DNA from: Gemmatimonadota bacterium
GTDB lineage: Bacteria; Gemmatimonadota; Gemmatimonadetes; Longimicrobiales; Gaopeijiaceae
DNA length: 64,000 nt
Assembly: GCA_022826005.1 (NCBI GenBank)
Contig: JAJDVT010000097.1
Location: 62,001-126,000 of the forward strand
Reading direction: 5' to 3'
Shown here: piece by piece, positions 8,512 to 17,558 of the stretch
How the letters are laid out: every line of letters begins with the position of its first letter
Position numbering within the stretch: position 1 is the first letter of the stretch
Program-made: the position numbers and the translations under genes
Notes under the pieces: generated by a model
Seen by the model: the letters and a program-made list of their open reading frames with translations, nothing else
Database searches by the model: none
Told to the model about the DNA's origin: nothing

Positions 8512-8682
8512 CTGCCAGAATGGCAGCTGCCTGTCCACCTCCTGCCACAATGGCAGGCCTCGCCGCTCCCTGGCTGCCCGGACAGCAGCTCGCCGGAGCG
8601 ATTCCCTGCCAAAATGGCAGCCCCTTGCCCGGACTTCCTGCCAAAATGGCAGTCTCGCCGCCATTTCCTGCCAGAATGGCCG
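8512..8682. promoter_or_regulatory. array of six phased CTGCCA-N3-TGGCAG palindromes upstream of lon
   Basis: Four perfect 15-bp dyads CTGCCA-N3-TGGCAG lie at 8512-8526, 8542-8556, 8606-8620 and 8638-8652. One degraded copy is at 8574-8588 and one imperfect copy (right arm TGGCCG) at 8668-8682. Centres are at 8519, 8549, 8581, 8613, 8645 and 8675, so spacing is 30, 32, 32, 32 and 30 bp, about three helical turns. The array ends 180 bp before the lon start. It most resembles a multi-site operator for a dimeric regulator on one DNA face, but the regulator is unknown. It does not match CIRCE or HAIR heat-shock operators. Confidence 0.6.
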
Positions 8683-8862
8683 AATCGTGGCGCCCTGGCT
8701 GTCGCGCCAACCCGTGGCGCACTCCGACACCGGGTCTGGCAAGGATCGTGCATGTATCGCATCTTCACCCCTGCGACGGGTGGTATTGGCGCCGTCGCTC
8801 AGATGTGGAACGAGTCAACAGGCGGACGATGAGGAATGAGTGGACGAGGAGGTGACGACAAG

Positions 8863-11451
8863 ATGAGCAGACGGTTTTCGCTGCCGGTGCTCCCCCTTCG
8901 GGAGACGGTGGTTTTTCCCGGCGTGGCCGTGCCGATTTCGGCCGGCAGGGCGGGTACGGTCGAAGCCGTTCAGGAGGCGCTGGACGGGGACCGGCGACTC
9001 TTCGCGGTGGCCCAGCACGAGAATCAGGACGACCCCGATCCGCAGATCCTCTACGCGGTGGGCACGGTGGTCCGCATCATCCAGACCCACCGGGCGCGCG
9101 GTGGGATCCAGCTCCTGGTTCAGGGCGAGTCGCGGGCGCGGGCCGTGCAGTACTCCCGCTACGGGGAGTCGATGCTGCGAGCCACGCTGCTGCCCCTGCA
9201 GCGCCATTGCCCGGTCGACAAGGCCGACCCCGGCTTCAAGGCCCTCGACTCCGAACTCAGGCAGCGCGCGGCCGAACTGGGCACGCGGCGCGGCCAGTCC
9301 GCGGAGGCCCTCAACCAGGTGATCCAGGGCGTCGACGAACCCGGCGCGTTCGCGGATCTGGTGGTCTTCTACCTGGAACTGCCCACCGCCGAGAAGCAGC
9401 GGCTCCTCGAAACGCTCGACGACGAAGAGCGGATGCGGGCCGCCCTGGTCGCGGTAGAGCGCGAACTCGTGCGCATCGATGCCCAGGAGGACATCCAGGC
9501 CAAGGTCCAGGAGGAGCTGGGGGAACGCCAGCGCGAGATGCTGCTGCGAGAGCAGATGAAGCAGATCCGCAAGGAGCTGGGCGAGGAGGGCGAGCGGGAG
9601 GACGCCGACGAACTGCGGGAGCGGATCGAGGCGCTGCCGCTCACCGAGACAGCCCGCAACGAGGTCGAGCGCGAACTCCGGCGGCTCAATCGCACCTCTC
9701 CGCAGTCCGCCGAGTACCAGGTCATCCGCACCTACCTGGAGTGGATCACCGAACTGCCCTGGGGAGAGCGGACCGACGACAAGATCGACCTTCAGCGCGC
9801 CCAGGACATCCTGGAGGAGGACCACTACGGCCTCGAGGACGTGAAGGACCGGGTGCTGGAGTTCCTGGCCGTGCGGAAGCTGCAGCAGGAACGGTTCGCG
9901 GTGGACGACGAGGACGAGGAGGACGCGGATCCGGCGGGCGCGACAGCGGCGTCGGCCGAAGACGGGGACCGACCGGACGAAGGTCTTGACGCCGCGGACC
10001 CGACGCGTGACCGCGCATCTGAAGACGCCACCGGACCGGGCGCCGGCGAGCCGGACTCCGACCCGCTTCCCCACCCGGACGACCTTCTCGACACCGCCGG
10101 CGGCAAGGGGCCCATCCTGCTCTTCGCCGGCCCGCCCGGCGTGGGCAAGACGAGCATCGCGCGGTCGATCGCCCGTTCGGTGGGACGGAAGTACGTCCGC
10201 ATCTCGCTCGGCGGTGCCCGCGACGAAGCCGACATCCGGGGGCACCGACGGACCTACGTGGGCGCCATGCCGGGCCGCATCGTTCAGGGGATGAAGGAAG
10301 CCGGCAGCAAGAACCCGGTGTTCCTCCTCGACGAGGTGGACAAGCTGGGCGTGTCCTTCCAGGGCGACCCGAGCGCGGCGCTCCTCGAAGTGCTCGACCC
10401 CGCGCAGAACTCCACCTTCATCGACCACTATCTGGGCGTGCCCTTCGACCTCTCCGAGGTGCTCTTCATCGCGACCGCGAACTACGAGGACCGGATCCCC
10501 GGACCGCTCCGCGACCGGATGGAGACGGTCGAATTCCGCGGGTACACGGAGAACGAAAAGCTGGAGATCGCGCGGCGCTATCTGCTTCCGCGCCAGATGC
10601 GGCAGTCGGGGCTCCACGACGAGGAGCTCGAGATCGGCGACGACGCCATCCTGAGCGTAATCCAGAACTACACGCACGAGGCGGGTGTGCGGCAGCTGGA
10701 ACGGGAGCTGGGCAAGCTGGGGCGCAAGGTGGCGCGCAAGATCGCATCGGGCGAGTCCGACGGGCTGGAGATTACCCCGGCGGTCGGACAGGATCTCCTC
10801 GGCCGGCCGCGCGTCCACCCGGAGCGGAGGGCGACGGAGGACACGGTGGGGGTAGCTACGGGCATGTTCTACACCCCGATGGGGGGAGACATCATGTTCG
10901 TGGAGGCCAGCGTGATGCCCGGCGAGGGCGGGCTGGTGCTGACCGGGCAGCTGGGCGACGTGATGAAGGAGTCCGCGCGCGCGGCCCTCTCGTACGCGAA
11001 GAGCAACTACGCAGCGCTCGGAATCGACGAGGACGCGCTGGAAAAGCGCGAAATCCACATCCACGTGCCCGCCGGCGCGGTGCCGAAGGACGGACCCTCG
11101 GCCGGGATCACGATGGCCACCGCGCTGATCTCCGCCGTGTCGGGACGCAGGGTGCGCGCCGACCTGGCGATGACCGGCGAACTCACGCTGACCGGCCGGG
11201 TGCTGCCGATCGGCGGCGTGAAGGAGAAGGTGCTGGGCGCGGTGCGGGCCGGTATCACCGACATCATCCTGCCGCAGGAGAACGAGGCCCACCTGGAGGA
11301 CCTCCCGGACGCCGTGCGCAACGACCTGACGGTCCACCTGGTGGAGGACCTGCACCGGGTGGTGGAGCTGTCGATCCGGAGCCCCAGGCGCCAGGGCCGG
11401 CCGACAAGGGCGGCGACGCCGACGGAAGAGGTCACGCCGATCCAGGCGTAG
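8863..11451 (+). CDS. lon: ATP-dependent protease La (Lon)
   Basis: 862 aa. An N-terminal LON substrate-binding domain (LPVLPLRETVVFPGV) and a coiled-coil linker precede an AAA+ module with Walker A GPPGVGKTS near residue 425 and Walker B VFLLDEVDK. The C-terminal protease domain has the catalytic Ser in DGPSAGI (about S746) and Lys in GGVKEK (about K787). Lon degrades misfolded and regulatory proteins in the cytoplasm. ATG 8863 was preferred over 8836 because GAGGAGG lies about 10 bases before it. About 65 acidic, Asp/Glu/Ala/Pro-rich residues (about 346-412) are inserted just before Walker A, where typical Lon is contiguous. A palindrome array precedes the gene. Confidence 0.95.
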   Translation: MSRRFSLPVLPLRETVVFPGVAVPISAGRAGTVEAVQEALDGDRRLFAVAQHENQDDPDPQILYAVGTVVRIIQTHRARGGIQLLVQGESRARAVQYSRYGESMLRATLLPLQRHCPVDKADPGFKALDSELRQRAAELGTRRGQSAEALNQVIQGVDEPGAFADLVVFYLELPTAEKQRLLETLDDEERMRAALVAVERELVRIDAQEDIQAKVQEELGERQREMLLREQMKQIRKELGEEGEREDADELRERIEALPLTETARNEVERELRRLNRTSPQSAEYQVIRTYLEWITELPWGERTDDKIDLQRAQDILEEDHYGLEDVKDRVLEFLAVRKLQQERFAVDDEDEEDADPAGATAASAEDGDRPDEGLDAADPTRDRASEDATGPGAGEPDSDPLPHPDDLLDTAGGKGPILLFAGPPGVGKTSIARSIARSVGRKYVRISLGGARDEADIRGHRRTYVGAMPGRIVQGMKEAGSKNPVFLLDEVDKLGVSFQGDPSAALLEVLDPAQNSTFIDHYLGVPFDLSEVLFIATANYEDRIPGPLRDRMETVEFRGYTENEKLEIARRYLLPRQMRQSGLHDEELEIGDDAILSVIQNYTHEAGVRQLERELGKLGRKVARKIASGESDGLEITPAVGQDLLGRPRVHPERRATEDTVGVATGMFYTPMGGDIMFVEASVMPGEGGLVLTGQLGDVMKESARAALSYAKSNYAALGIDEDALEKREIHIHVPAGAVPKDGPSAGITMATALISAVSGRRVRADLAMTGELTLTGRVLPIGGVKEKVLGAVRAGITDIILPQENEAHLEDLPDAVRNDLTVHLVEDLHRVVELSIRSPRRQGRPTRAATPTEEVTPIQA

Positions 11452-11510
11452 CCGCCGATGGCCAGGACCCGGCTGGCGTCGGGACGGCGGACCACCCGAG
11501 TGGGACTGCT

Positions 11511-11534
11511 CCCCGGATTGCACCGGGGGCTTTC
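11511..11534. terminator. possible terminator after lon
   Basis: CCCCGG (11511-11516) and CCGGGG (11523-11528) form a short GC hairpin with a 6-base loop, followed by GCTTTCC. It lies between the convergent ends of lon and the Ig-like lipoprotein gene. The T tract is weak, so this is tentative. Confidence 0.35.
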
Positions 11535-12857
11535 CTACCTCCCGGGCCCGAACAGCTCGCTGAGCTCTTTCTCCACCACCTTCAGTTCCCCGTCCGCCAG
11601 GAGACGCCGGATCACGTCGAAGCCGGAGGTCTCCGGCGCAACGCGGTCAAGAGCTGGAGCGCCCGCCGGCGTTCCGTCCACCTCGATCCAGTCGAAGAGG
11701 GCCGTTCTGCCGGGCGGTCCCCGGCTGACCAGCGCAACCGACGTGACTTGCCCCAGGACCTGTCTAAAGTAGAAGGACCCCCGCGAATCGATGAGTTCGG
11801 TTTGTCCCACGACGGCCCGGAGCCGGCCTCCGCTTAAGCTCAGTTCGATCTCCGTCAGTTCGCCAGTCCCTTCGTTGATGATGTCCGAGAAACCCGATAG
11901 ACCGGGAATCCGATACACCGTTTCGCTCTGCGAATCGAAGAGGTAGAAGCTGTAGTTGTTGGTGAGGACGGAACCGATCTCGAAGGAGGCGATCGTGTAG
12001 ACCGGGTGTCCGGTAAGCCACCACACGCCGACGTGAGAGTCGTCCTGGTTGCGCCCCATGCTCACGTTGATCGTCCAGGGAGAAAGCGGCGCGGCAACGG
12101 ACCGCTCGGCCAGGCCGGCGTCGGTGGTATTGGTGAGCTCCAGCCGTCCGTGGGCGACCAGAGCCGTGGCATCGTTCAACAGCCAGCTGTCCAGACTCGC
12201 CGGCGTTTCGAAGTCGTCGCGGTAGCGGTCTTCCGGCGGCCGCACCGTAACCGTGACGGGCTGGATGCCGCTAAGGCCTTCGGGGTCCGTGGCGGTGATC
12301 ACGACCACGGCCTTTCCGGCTCCGGTCGCCACAAGGGTGACCACGCTCCCGTCCAGCGACGCGGTGACCACCGCATGATCGGGGGAGACGGCCTCATAGG
12401 TCAGCGGCTGTTCATCCGGCTCGTGGAAGAACGGCGACACGTCCAGGGAGTCGGTCCCGCCGACGGTCGTGTTGAAGGCCGGGATGAATCCCCGCGCCAC
12501 CGGCGGGCGGTTGGGCACGAGGACCCGGAAGCTCACTGTGGCCTTCAGCCCGCCTGGATCGGTGGCCGTGACTGAAATCGTAGCGCTGCCGGGGCCTACC
12601 GCCGTGACCGTGATGTCCGGCCCCGATGTGCTGGCTGTTGCCACTCTCCGGATCGACGAAGTCGCGGCGTAGGTCAGCTTGTCGCCGTTGGGGTCGTTGA
12701 AGCAGGCGGTCACGATGGAAGACTCGCCGGTGTGGATCCTGACCTGTGGTATGGAGCCGCAGGAGCCGGGAGGTTCCGCGCCTTCGCATGCCGCGAGGGC
12801 GATGGCGCACGCTCCAAGCAGTCCGTGGACAAAGCCCCGCGAGCCCCGCGGATGCAT
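11535..12857 (-). CDS. lipoprotein with two Ig-like/cadherin-like repeats and a C-terminal lectin-like domain
   Basis: 440 aa. The signal peptide ends in a lipobox (ACAIALAAC, Cys about residue 23). Two tandem Ig-like modules follow (about residues 40-120 and 125-210), each ending with strands like ATISVTATDPGGLKATV and AVVVITATDPEGLSGI. Residues about 220-380 look like a beta-sandwich domain (DDFETPASLDSWLL, WTINVSMGR, YTIASFEIGS, TALFDWIEVDG), as in concanavalin-like laminin-G folds. It probably sits at the cell surface and binds a polymer or partner. ATG 12857 was chosen because it starts at the signal peptide. Confidence 0.7.
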   Translation of the reverse strand: MHPRGSRGFVHGLLGACAIALAACEGAEPPGSCGSIPQVRIHTGESSIVTACFNDPNGDKLTYAATSSIRRVATASTSGPDITVTAVGPGSATISVTATDPGGLKATVSFRVLVPNRPPVARGFIPAFNTTVGGTDSLDVSPFFHEPDEQPLTYEAVSPDHAVVTASLDGSVVTLVATGAGKAVVVITATDPEGLSGIQPVTVTVRPPEDRYRDDFETPASLDSWLLNDATALVAHGRLELTNTTDAGLAERSVAAPLSPWTINVSMGRNQDDSHVGVWWLTGHPVYTIASFEIGSVLTNNYSFYLFDSQSETVYRIPGLSGFSDIINEGTGELTEIELSLSGGRLRAVVGQTELIDSRGSFYFRQVLGQVTSVALVSRGPPGRTALFDWIEVDGTPAGAPALDRVAPETSGFDVIRRLLADGELKVVEKELSELFGPGR

Positions 12858-12963
12858 CGCCGCTCGAATGCCGCGGGTGTCTTGTCCACGGGCTGCCGGA
12901 CCACCGTTGAGACGGAAACAGGGTCTTGACTGCATAGCGTACCTCAACATTCGCTTGGGGCAA

Positions 12964-14055
12964 TCACCGCGTTCGCCAGCCCGCGCGCCTGTCGTCAGGC
13001 CAGGAAACTACGATCCGCCCGGCAGGCCCGTCAATCACCTCGCCCACCATGTGGCCCGGCTCCCCCCTGGCCTCCAACTCGCCCAGGAGCGCCGGCGTCC
13101 GGCTGCGGGGGCACGCGATCAGGAGGCCGCCGGAGGTCTGTGCGTCGGCCAGGAGGATTCTGGTGGTTTCGTCGATATCGCCTTCGTAGCTTACGGTCTC
13201 AGCCGAATCCGTCCGGTTGCGGCGGGTGCCTCCAGGGACGTGGCCGGCTTCGGCAAGCGCGCGGACGCCGGGGAGCAGCGGGACTCTGGCAGCGTCGATG
13301 CGGGCGGATGCACCGGAGGCGCGCAACATGTTGCCGAGGTGCCCGCTCAGGCCGTAGCCGGTGACGTCGGTGGCTGCGCGGGCACCGGCAGCCTCGGCGG
13401 CTTGTGCGGCGGCGCGGTTGAGGCGGGCCATGGTGAGGACCGCGCCCGCGAGCACGTCGTCGGGACAGGCTCCCGCCTTGACCGCGGTGGCCACGATCCC
13501 GCTGCCGAGCGGCTTGGTGAGGACGAGGTCGTCTCCGGGACGGACGCGGTCGATGGCGAGCATCCGCCCGGGATCGACCTCACCGACCGCAACCATCCCG
13601 TACTTGGGCTCGGCGTCGTCGATCGAGTGCCCCCCGACCACCGGGATGCCGGCCTCGCGCGCTTTTTCGGCCCCGCCCCGGATGATCTCCTCGGCGATCC
13701 CCTCGGGGAGCAGCTTGCGCGGAAAGGACAGGAGGTTGAGGGCGAAGAGCGGCCGTCCGCCCATCGCGTACACGTCCGAAAGCGCGTTCGCGGCGGCGAT
13801 CCGGCCGAAGTCGTACGGGTCGTCGACGATCGGAGTGAAGAAGTCCAGGGTGACGACCAGCGCCCGCCCCCCGTCGAGACGGTACACGGCGGCGTCGTCC
13901 CCGGCGTCGACGAGGACGTGGGGATCTTCCGAGGGAAGGAGGTGACGCAGCACCTGCGCCAGCTCGGCCTGGCCGAGCTTGCAGGCTCAGCCGGCGCCGT
14001 GCGAGAGCTGCGTCAGCCGGATCTTCGGTCGCTGGTCCCGGGGGTCGGTGGTCAT
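12964..14055 (-). CDS. selD: selenide, water dikinase (SelD), selenocysteine-containing
   Basis: SelD makes selenophosphate from selenide and ATP, the selenium donor for Sec-tRNA and 2-selenouridine. Read from ATG 14055, the frame gives an N-terminus IRLTQLSHGAG, then TGA (13989-13987), then ACKLG and the rest of a typical SelD (DDAAVY, DFFTPIVDDPYDFGRIAAANALSDVYAMGG, TDVTGYGL, DAQTSGGL). In SelD the TGA position is the catalytic Cys/Sec of the GAG(C/U)GCK loop. Read through as Sec at residue 23, the protein is 363 aa, the normal family length. A start at GTG 13953 would remove the whole catalytic loop. A SECIS-like hairpin follows the TGA. Confidence 0.9.
13953..13989 (-). promoter_or_regulatory. 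candidate bacterial SECIS element with Sec UGA
   Basis: Directly after the UGA (13989-13987) the minus strand folds into a stem with perfect 8-bp arms AGCTCGGC and GCCGAGCT (13979-13972 and 13968-13961) around a CAG loop. An outer 5-bp stem CCTGC/GCAGG extends it. The apical loop begins 15 nt after the UGA, within the spacing usual for bacterial SECIS elements read by SelB. No selA, selB, selC or other selenoprotein gene was seen in this window. Confidence 0.75.
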
Positions 14056-14221
14056 GGGGGAAAGCTAACCGAGTGCGGGCATCGCCGCCGCGTGATGCGG
14101 ATGACGGCGCGTCGGAGTGGCCGGGTGGCGCGTGCCCGCCGGACTCCGGGGTTTACATTCCGGGTGGTCTGACGCAGGATCGTAGCATGGAGACGGTGCA
14201 AATGAGGTCCGGAATCTTGCC

Positions 14222-15070
14222 GTGAGCGCGCCCGCCTGGTCGTCGCGCCGCGAGTTCGCCCGTGAGCTGGAGCATCCCGATGAGGAGCTCAACCTCGCCC
14301 GGGCGGCGCTTCTGATCGCCCGGGAGGAATACCCCCAGCTGCCGATCGACCGCTACCTCATGCGCCTCGACGTGCTCGCCGAGGAGACGCGGGACCGGCT
14401 CGGGTCGGAGAGCGCGCCGCCCGTGGTGCTCGCCGAGCTGATCCGGCACCTCTTCGTGGTCCGGAAGCTGCGCGGCAACCGCGACCACTATCACGACCCG
14501 CGCAACTCGTTCCTGAACGACGTGCTGGACCGCGGGCTGGGCATTCCTCTCACCCTGGCGGTCGTGCTGCTGGAAGTTGGGTGGCGTCTCGGGCTGCCGA
14601 TGGAAGGGGTCAACTTCCCGGGCCACTTCCTGGTGCGCTATCCGGGAGAGGCGGTGGAGTTCCTGATCGACCCGTTCCACGGCGGCAGGATCCGGTTGCG
14701 CGAAGATGCGCAGAAGATCCTCGACCGGCAGCACGGGGGTATCGTCCGGCTCGAGGAGCACCACCTCAAGACGGCCAGGAAGCGCGACATGGTCGTGCGG
14801 CTGCTCCTCAACCTGAAGGGGATCTACCACCGTGCGGAAGACAACTCCCGCGCCTTGTCCGTGGTGGAGCGCATCCTGATCGTACGGCCGACCGCGCCGT
14901 CGCAGATCCGCGACCGCGGCTATCTGCTCGCCAGGCTCGGCCGCCCCGACGAGGCGGTCACCGAGCTGGAGACCTACCTGACCTTCGCTCCGGCCGCGCG
15001 GGACGTGGGCCGCGTCGAGGCGCTGGTGCGCGAGCTGAAGGCCAACGGGCGGGCCAGCAGCTCGCCGTGA
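14222..15070 (+). CDS. SirB1-like transglutaminase-fold/TPR protein
   Basis: 282 aa. Residues about 20-190 match the SirB1/YchA-type family: LIRHLFVVRKLRGNRDHYHDPRNSFLNDVLDRGLGIPLTLAVVLLEVG and the VNFPGHFLVRY motif. Residues about 195-275 hold TPR-like helices (NLKGIYHRAEDNSRAL, RDRGYLLARLGRPDEAV). The family has a degenerate transglutaminase fold of unclear role. The start is a GTG. The stop overlaps the ygfZ GTG start (GTGA), so this is the first gene of a three-gene overlapping run. Confidence 0.85.
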   Translation: MSAPAWSSRREFARELEHPDEELNLARAALLIAREEYPQLPIDRYLMRLDVLAEETRDRLGSESAPPVVLAELIRHLFVVRKLRGNRDHYHDPRNSFLNDVLDRGLGIPLTLAVVLLEVGWRLGLPMEGVNFPGHFLVRYPGEAVEFLIDPFHGGRIRLREDAQKILDRQHGGIVRLEEHHLKTARKRDMVVRLLLNLKGIYHRAEDNSRALSVVERILIVRPTAPSQIRDRGYLLARLGRPDEAVTELETYLTFAPAARDVGRVEALVRELKANGRASSSP

Positions 15071-16146
15071 AGCCGGGACCCCGGCGCCATTACGGGGATC
15101 CTGCGCGGGAGTACCGGGCCGCCGTGCAGGGGTGTGGGGTGGTGTGGCGGGAGGACCGGCGGCTGCTCAGGGTGTACGGGCGCGCGCCGGCGCAGATGCT
15201 GAACGGGATCCTGACGTGCCGGGTGCCGGAGCCGCCGGTGGGGGTGGGGGGGGGTGGTGAGGGGGGGCGGGAGCCGGGTGGGGCGCTGGCCGGGGACGCC
15301 GTCTACGGGGCGATTCTGACGCCCAGGGGCCGCATGGTCACCGATCTCGCGACCCTCTGGTTGGGGGCTGGCGGGGAGGAGGGGCTGGGGCTGAGTGTCG
15401 CCACGTGCGGGGTGGAGGCCGTTTTGGGGCACTTTTCCCGCTTCCTCCCCCCACGGCTCGCCCGCGTCGAGGACCTGGGGGACCGGACGGGGCTGCTCAC
15501 CGTGTTGGGTCCGGGGGCGGGGGACGCGGTGGCGGCGGTCTTCGGCGTGGCGCCTGCGGACGGGTTCGTGCTCGCGGACGGCGGGCCGTGGAGTGGCGGG
15601 AGCGAGGCTGGCTGCGGCTCGCCGGACGGAGTGCTGGTAGCGAGGGCGGTCGAGCAGGTGCCGTCCTGGGACGTTTGGCTGTCGGCGGCCGGGATGGAGG
15701 CGGCGTGGGATCGGCTCGGGCAGGCCGGGGCGGTACCGGTGGGCCGGGGAGCCTGGGACACGCTGCGGGTCGAGGCGGGGTACCCGGCGTTTGGGGTGGA
15801 CATGGACGAGACGACGATTCCGGTCGAGGCCGGGCTGGTGGACCGGGCGTTCGACCACGGAAAGGGGTGCTACACGGGGCAGGAGGTGATCGTGCGGATT
15901 CGGCATCGCGGGCGAGTCAATTGGCATTTGCGCGCGCTGCGCTTCGGCGAGGCGGCGGCCAGGCCCGGTGATGAGCTCTTCGAGGCGGGCGGCGAGAAGG
16001 CGCGCGGGCGGGTGACCTCGGTGGCGCAGTCTCCCCGGTTCGGGCAGGCGGTCGGGCTCGGGTACGTGCGGCGCGAGGTGGAGCCGCCGGCCGCGCTGCG
16101 GCTCGGGAGCGGGTCGGGGCCTGAGGTCGGGATCCTCCACCGATGA
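15067..16146 (+). CDS. ygfZ: YgfZ/GcvT-like folate-binding Fe-S maintenance protein
   Basis: 359 aa with the aminomethyltransferase-like fold. The family signature K-G-C-Y-x-G-Q-E is present as KGCYTGQEVIVRI near residue 265, with RHRGRVNWHLRAL following. YgfZ proteins use tetrahydrofolate to support repair or assembly of certain Fe-S enzymes. GTG start in a 4-bp overlap with the SirB1-like gene, and its stop overlaps the hydrolase start by ATGA. A Gly/Glu low-complexity stretch at about residues 57-77 is encoded by G9 and G7 runs (15246-15254, 15261-15267), which are frameshift-prone but currently in frame. Confidence 0.85.
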   Translation: MKPGPRRHYGDPAREYRAAVQGCGVVWREDRRLLRVYGRAPAQMLNGILTCRVPEPPVGVGGGGEGGREPGGALAGDAVYGAILTPRGRMVTDLATLWLGAGGEEGLGLSVATCGVEAVLGHFSRFLPPRLARVEDLGDRTGLLTVLGPGAGDAVAAVFGVAPADGFVLADGGPWSGGSEAGCGSPDGVLVARAVEQVPSWDVWLSAAGMEAAWDRLGQAGAVPVGRGAWDTLRVEAGYPAFGVDMDETTIPVEAGLVDRAFDHGKGCYTGQEVIVRIRHRGRVNWHLRALRFGEAAARPGDELFEAGGEKARGRVTSVAQSPRFGQAVGLGYVRREVEPPAALRLGSGSGPEVGILHR

Positions 16147-17330
16147 TCGAGGTTTTCTATCCGCTGCTCGCCCACCGCTGGGGCGGGGTAATTGTTGCAG
16201 GCTTCCTGGTGTTGGCCGGGGTCTTTCTGTTGTCGTGGGCGCGCCGGTCGAAGTCGCCTCACAAGGGGTTGGGCAAGCTGCTCGCGTGGATCGTGTGCGG
16301 GGGTGCGGGACTCGTGCTTGCGGGCGCTGTAGTGTCGCTGGCGATCGTCGCCTACCAGGGGTCGAAGCACCCGCCGCCGGGGGAGTTGATCGATGTCGGC
16401 GGATACCGGATGCACATCCTTGCCGAGGGGGACGACCGGGGTGGGCCGACGGTGGTCTGGATTCCGGGGGCGCACAGCCAGGGGCTCGCGATGTATCACC
16501 TGCACAGCGCGCTGCGGGGCGAGGCGCGGTCGATCCTCTTTGACCGCCCGGGCACCGGGTGGAGCGATCCCGGGCCGTTTCCGCGGCGGACGGCGGTTGA
16601 GGCGGTCGAGCTTGCCAGGCTGCTGCGGCGGGCGGACGAGAAGGGGCCGTTCGTCGTGGTGGGACACTCCTACGGCGGACTGCTGGCGGCGAACTTCGCG
16701 CGCCGCTACCCGGAGCAGATTGCGGCAGTGGTGCTGCTGGATGCATCACCTCCTGACGCGTTTGTCTACGCACCGGTGTACGGGGCGGGCGAGTTGCGGG
16801 ACCTCGCCGGGCAGGCGGAGCGGGAGGGTCTCGCCAAGCTGGTCGGCGTGTGGCGGAACCGGGACGACGCAATAGCGGAATCGGACACCGAGCTGGGCGA
16901 GGTGCTCCAGCGCCAGCGCAACGTGCTGGCCGACGTGGGTGACGCCATGGCCGCGAACCGGCGGCGCCCGGCAACCTCCTTCGCGGAGGCCTCGATCTTC
17001 CGGGAATTCGGCGCGGGCAACGTCACGGAGACCGCTCCCGGCCTGGTCGTCTACGACGGCGAGCTGGGCGACCTGCCCATCCTGGTGGTCATCCCCGGCG
17101 AGGGCGCGGCGGGGGTCATCGAGCCGCTCGGACTGGATGAGGCCGCGGCAGCGCGCGCACGGAACTTCTTCGAGCGGGCGCGGGTGCGGTACCTTGCGGT
17201 GTCGAGCGACGCGCGGCTCATCCACACGCCCCCGGGGACAGGCCACAACTTCCCGTACGAAACGCCGGATTTCGTGGTGGAGGTGGTGCTCGGGTTGCTG
17301 GAGGAGTTGCGGGGGGCGGTGGCGAGGTAA
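16143..17330 (+). CDS. membrane-anchored alpha/beta-hydrolase
   Basis: 395 aa. Two N-terminal membrane segments (about residues 14-32 and 46-70) precede an alpha/beta-hydrolase domain. The oxyanion/HG-like stretch is VVWIPGAHSQGLAMYHL, the nucleophile elbow is VVGHSYGGLLA (Ser about residue 177), and a late His lies in GTGHNFP. The catalytic site probably faces outward from the membrane, but orientation is not certain. The substrate is unknown. Translationally coupled to ygfZ by ATGA. Confidence 0.8.
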   Translation: MIEVFYPLLAHRWGGVIVAGFLVLAGVFLLSWARRSKSPHKGLGKLLAWIVCGGAGLVLAGAVVSLAIVAYQGSKHPPPGELIDVGGYRMHILAEGDDRGGPTVVWIPGAHSQGLAMYHLHSALRGEARSILFDRPGTGWSDPGPFPRRTAVEAVELARLLRRADEKGPFVVVGHSYGGLLAANFARRYPEQIAAVVLLDASPPDAFVYAPVYGAGELRDLAGQAEREGLAKLVGVWRNRDDAIAESDTELGEVLQRQRNVLADVGDAMAANRRRPATSFAEASIFREFGAGNVTETAPGLVVYDGELGDLPILVVIPGEGAAGVIEPLGLDEAAAARARNFFERARVRYLAVSSDARLIHTPPGTGHNFPYETPDFVVEVVLGLLEELRGAVAR

Positions 17331-17363
17331 CGACCTCACACTGTGGTTACCGATGCTGAATGA

Positions 17364-17558
17364 GTCACATGTACACTGGATGCTGCGGCTGGTCAGCTCA
17401 AGCGAAGCCGTGCCGCGATCGTTCGCCAGGCGCTCGAACGCTAGGTGGAGGACGTCGACGACCTCACAGTCGCGCTGGAGCGGCTTCGTGATCCCGCCGA
17501 TCCCGTACTGGACTGGGACGATGTCCGGCGTGACCTACTCGATACGGATCAAGCGTAG
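17364..17558 (+). pseudogene. decayed ribbon-helix-helix (RelB-type) antitoxin
   Basis: One frame reads TLDAAAGQLKRSRAAIVRQALER, stop (TAG 17442-17444), then VEDVDDLTVALERLRDPADP and VLDWDDVRRDLLD. This is the shape of a RelB/ParD antitoxin, with an RHH domain and then a toxin-wrapping tail. It lacks a start codon and some of the first helix and has the internal TAG, so no complete antitoxin can be made. The tail could only be translated from GTG 17445. It overlaps the RelE toxin start by 38 bp. Confidence 0.6.

Noticed and set aside
8606-8640. Sigma-54 promoter (TGGCA ... TTGC)
   Set aside because: The TGGCA half is part of the palindromes, and the distance to TTGC is one base off the required spacing.
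8512-8682. CRISPR array
   Set aside because: The units are 15-bp palindromes with short, unequal intervals and degraded members, and no cas gene is present. An operator array fits better.
15246-15267. G9 and G7 runs in ygfZ as a phase-variable switch
   Set aside because: The gene is in frame and is a housekeeping Fe-S factor. The runs encode a Gly-rich loop and are explained by base composition.
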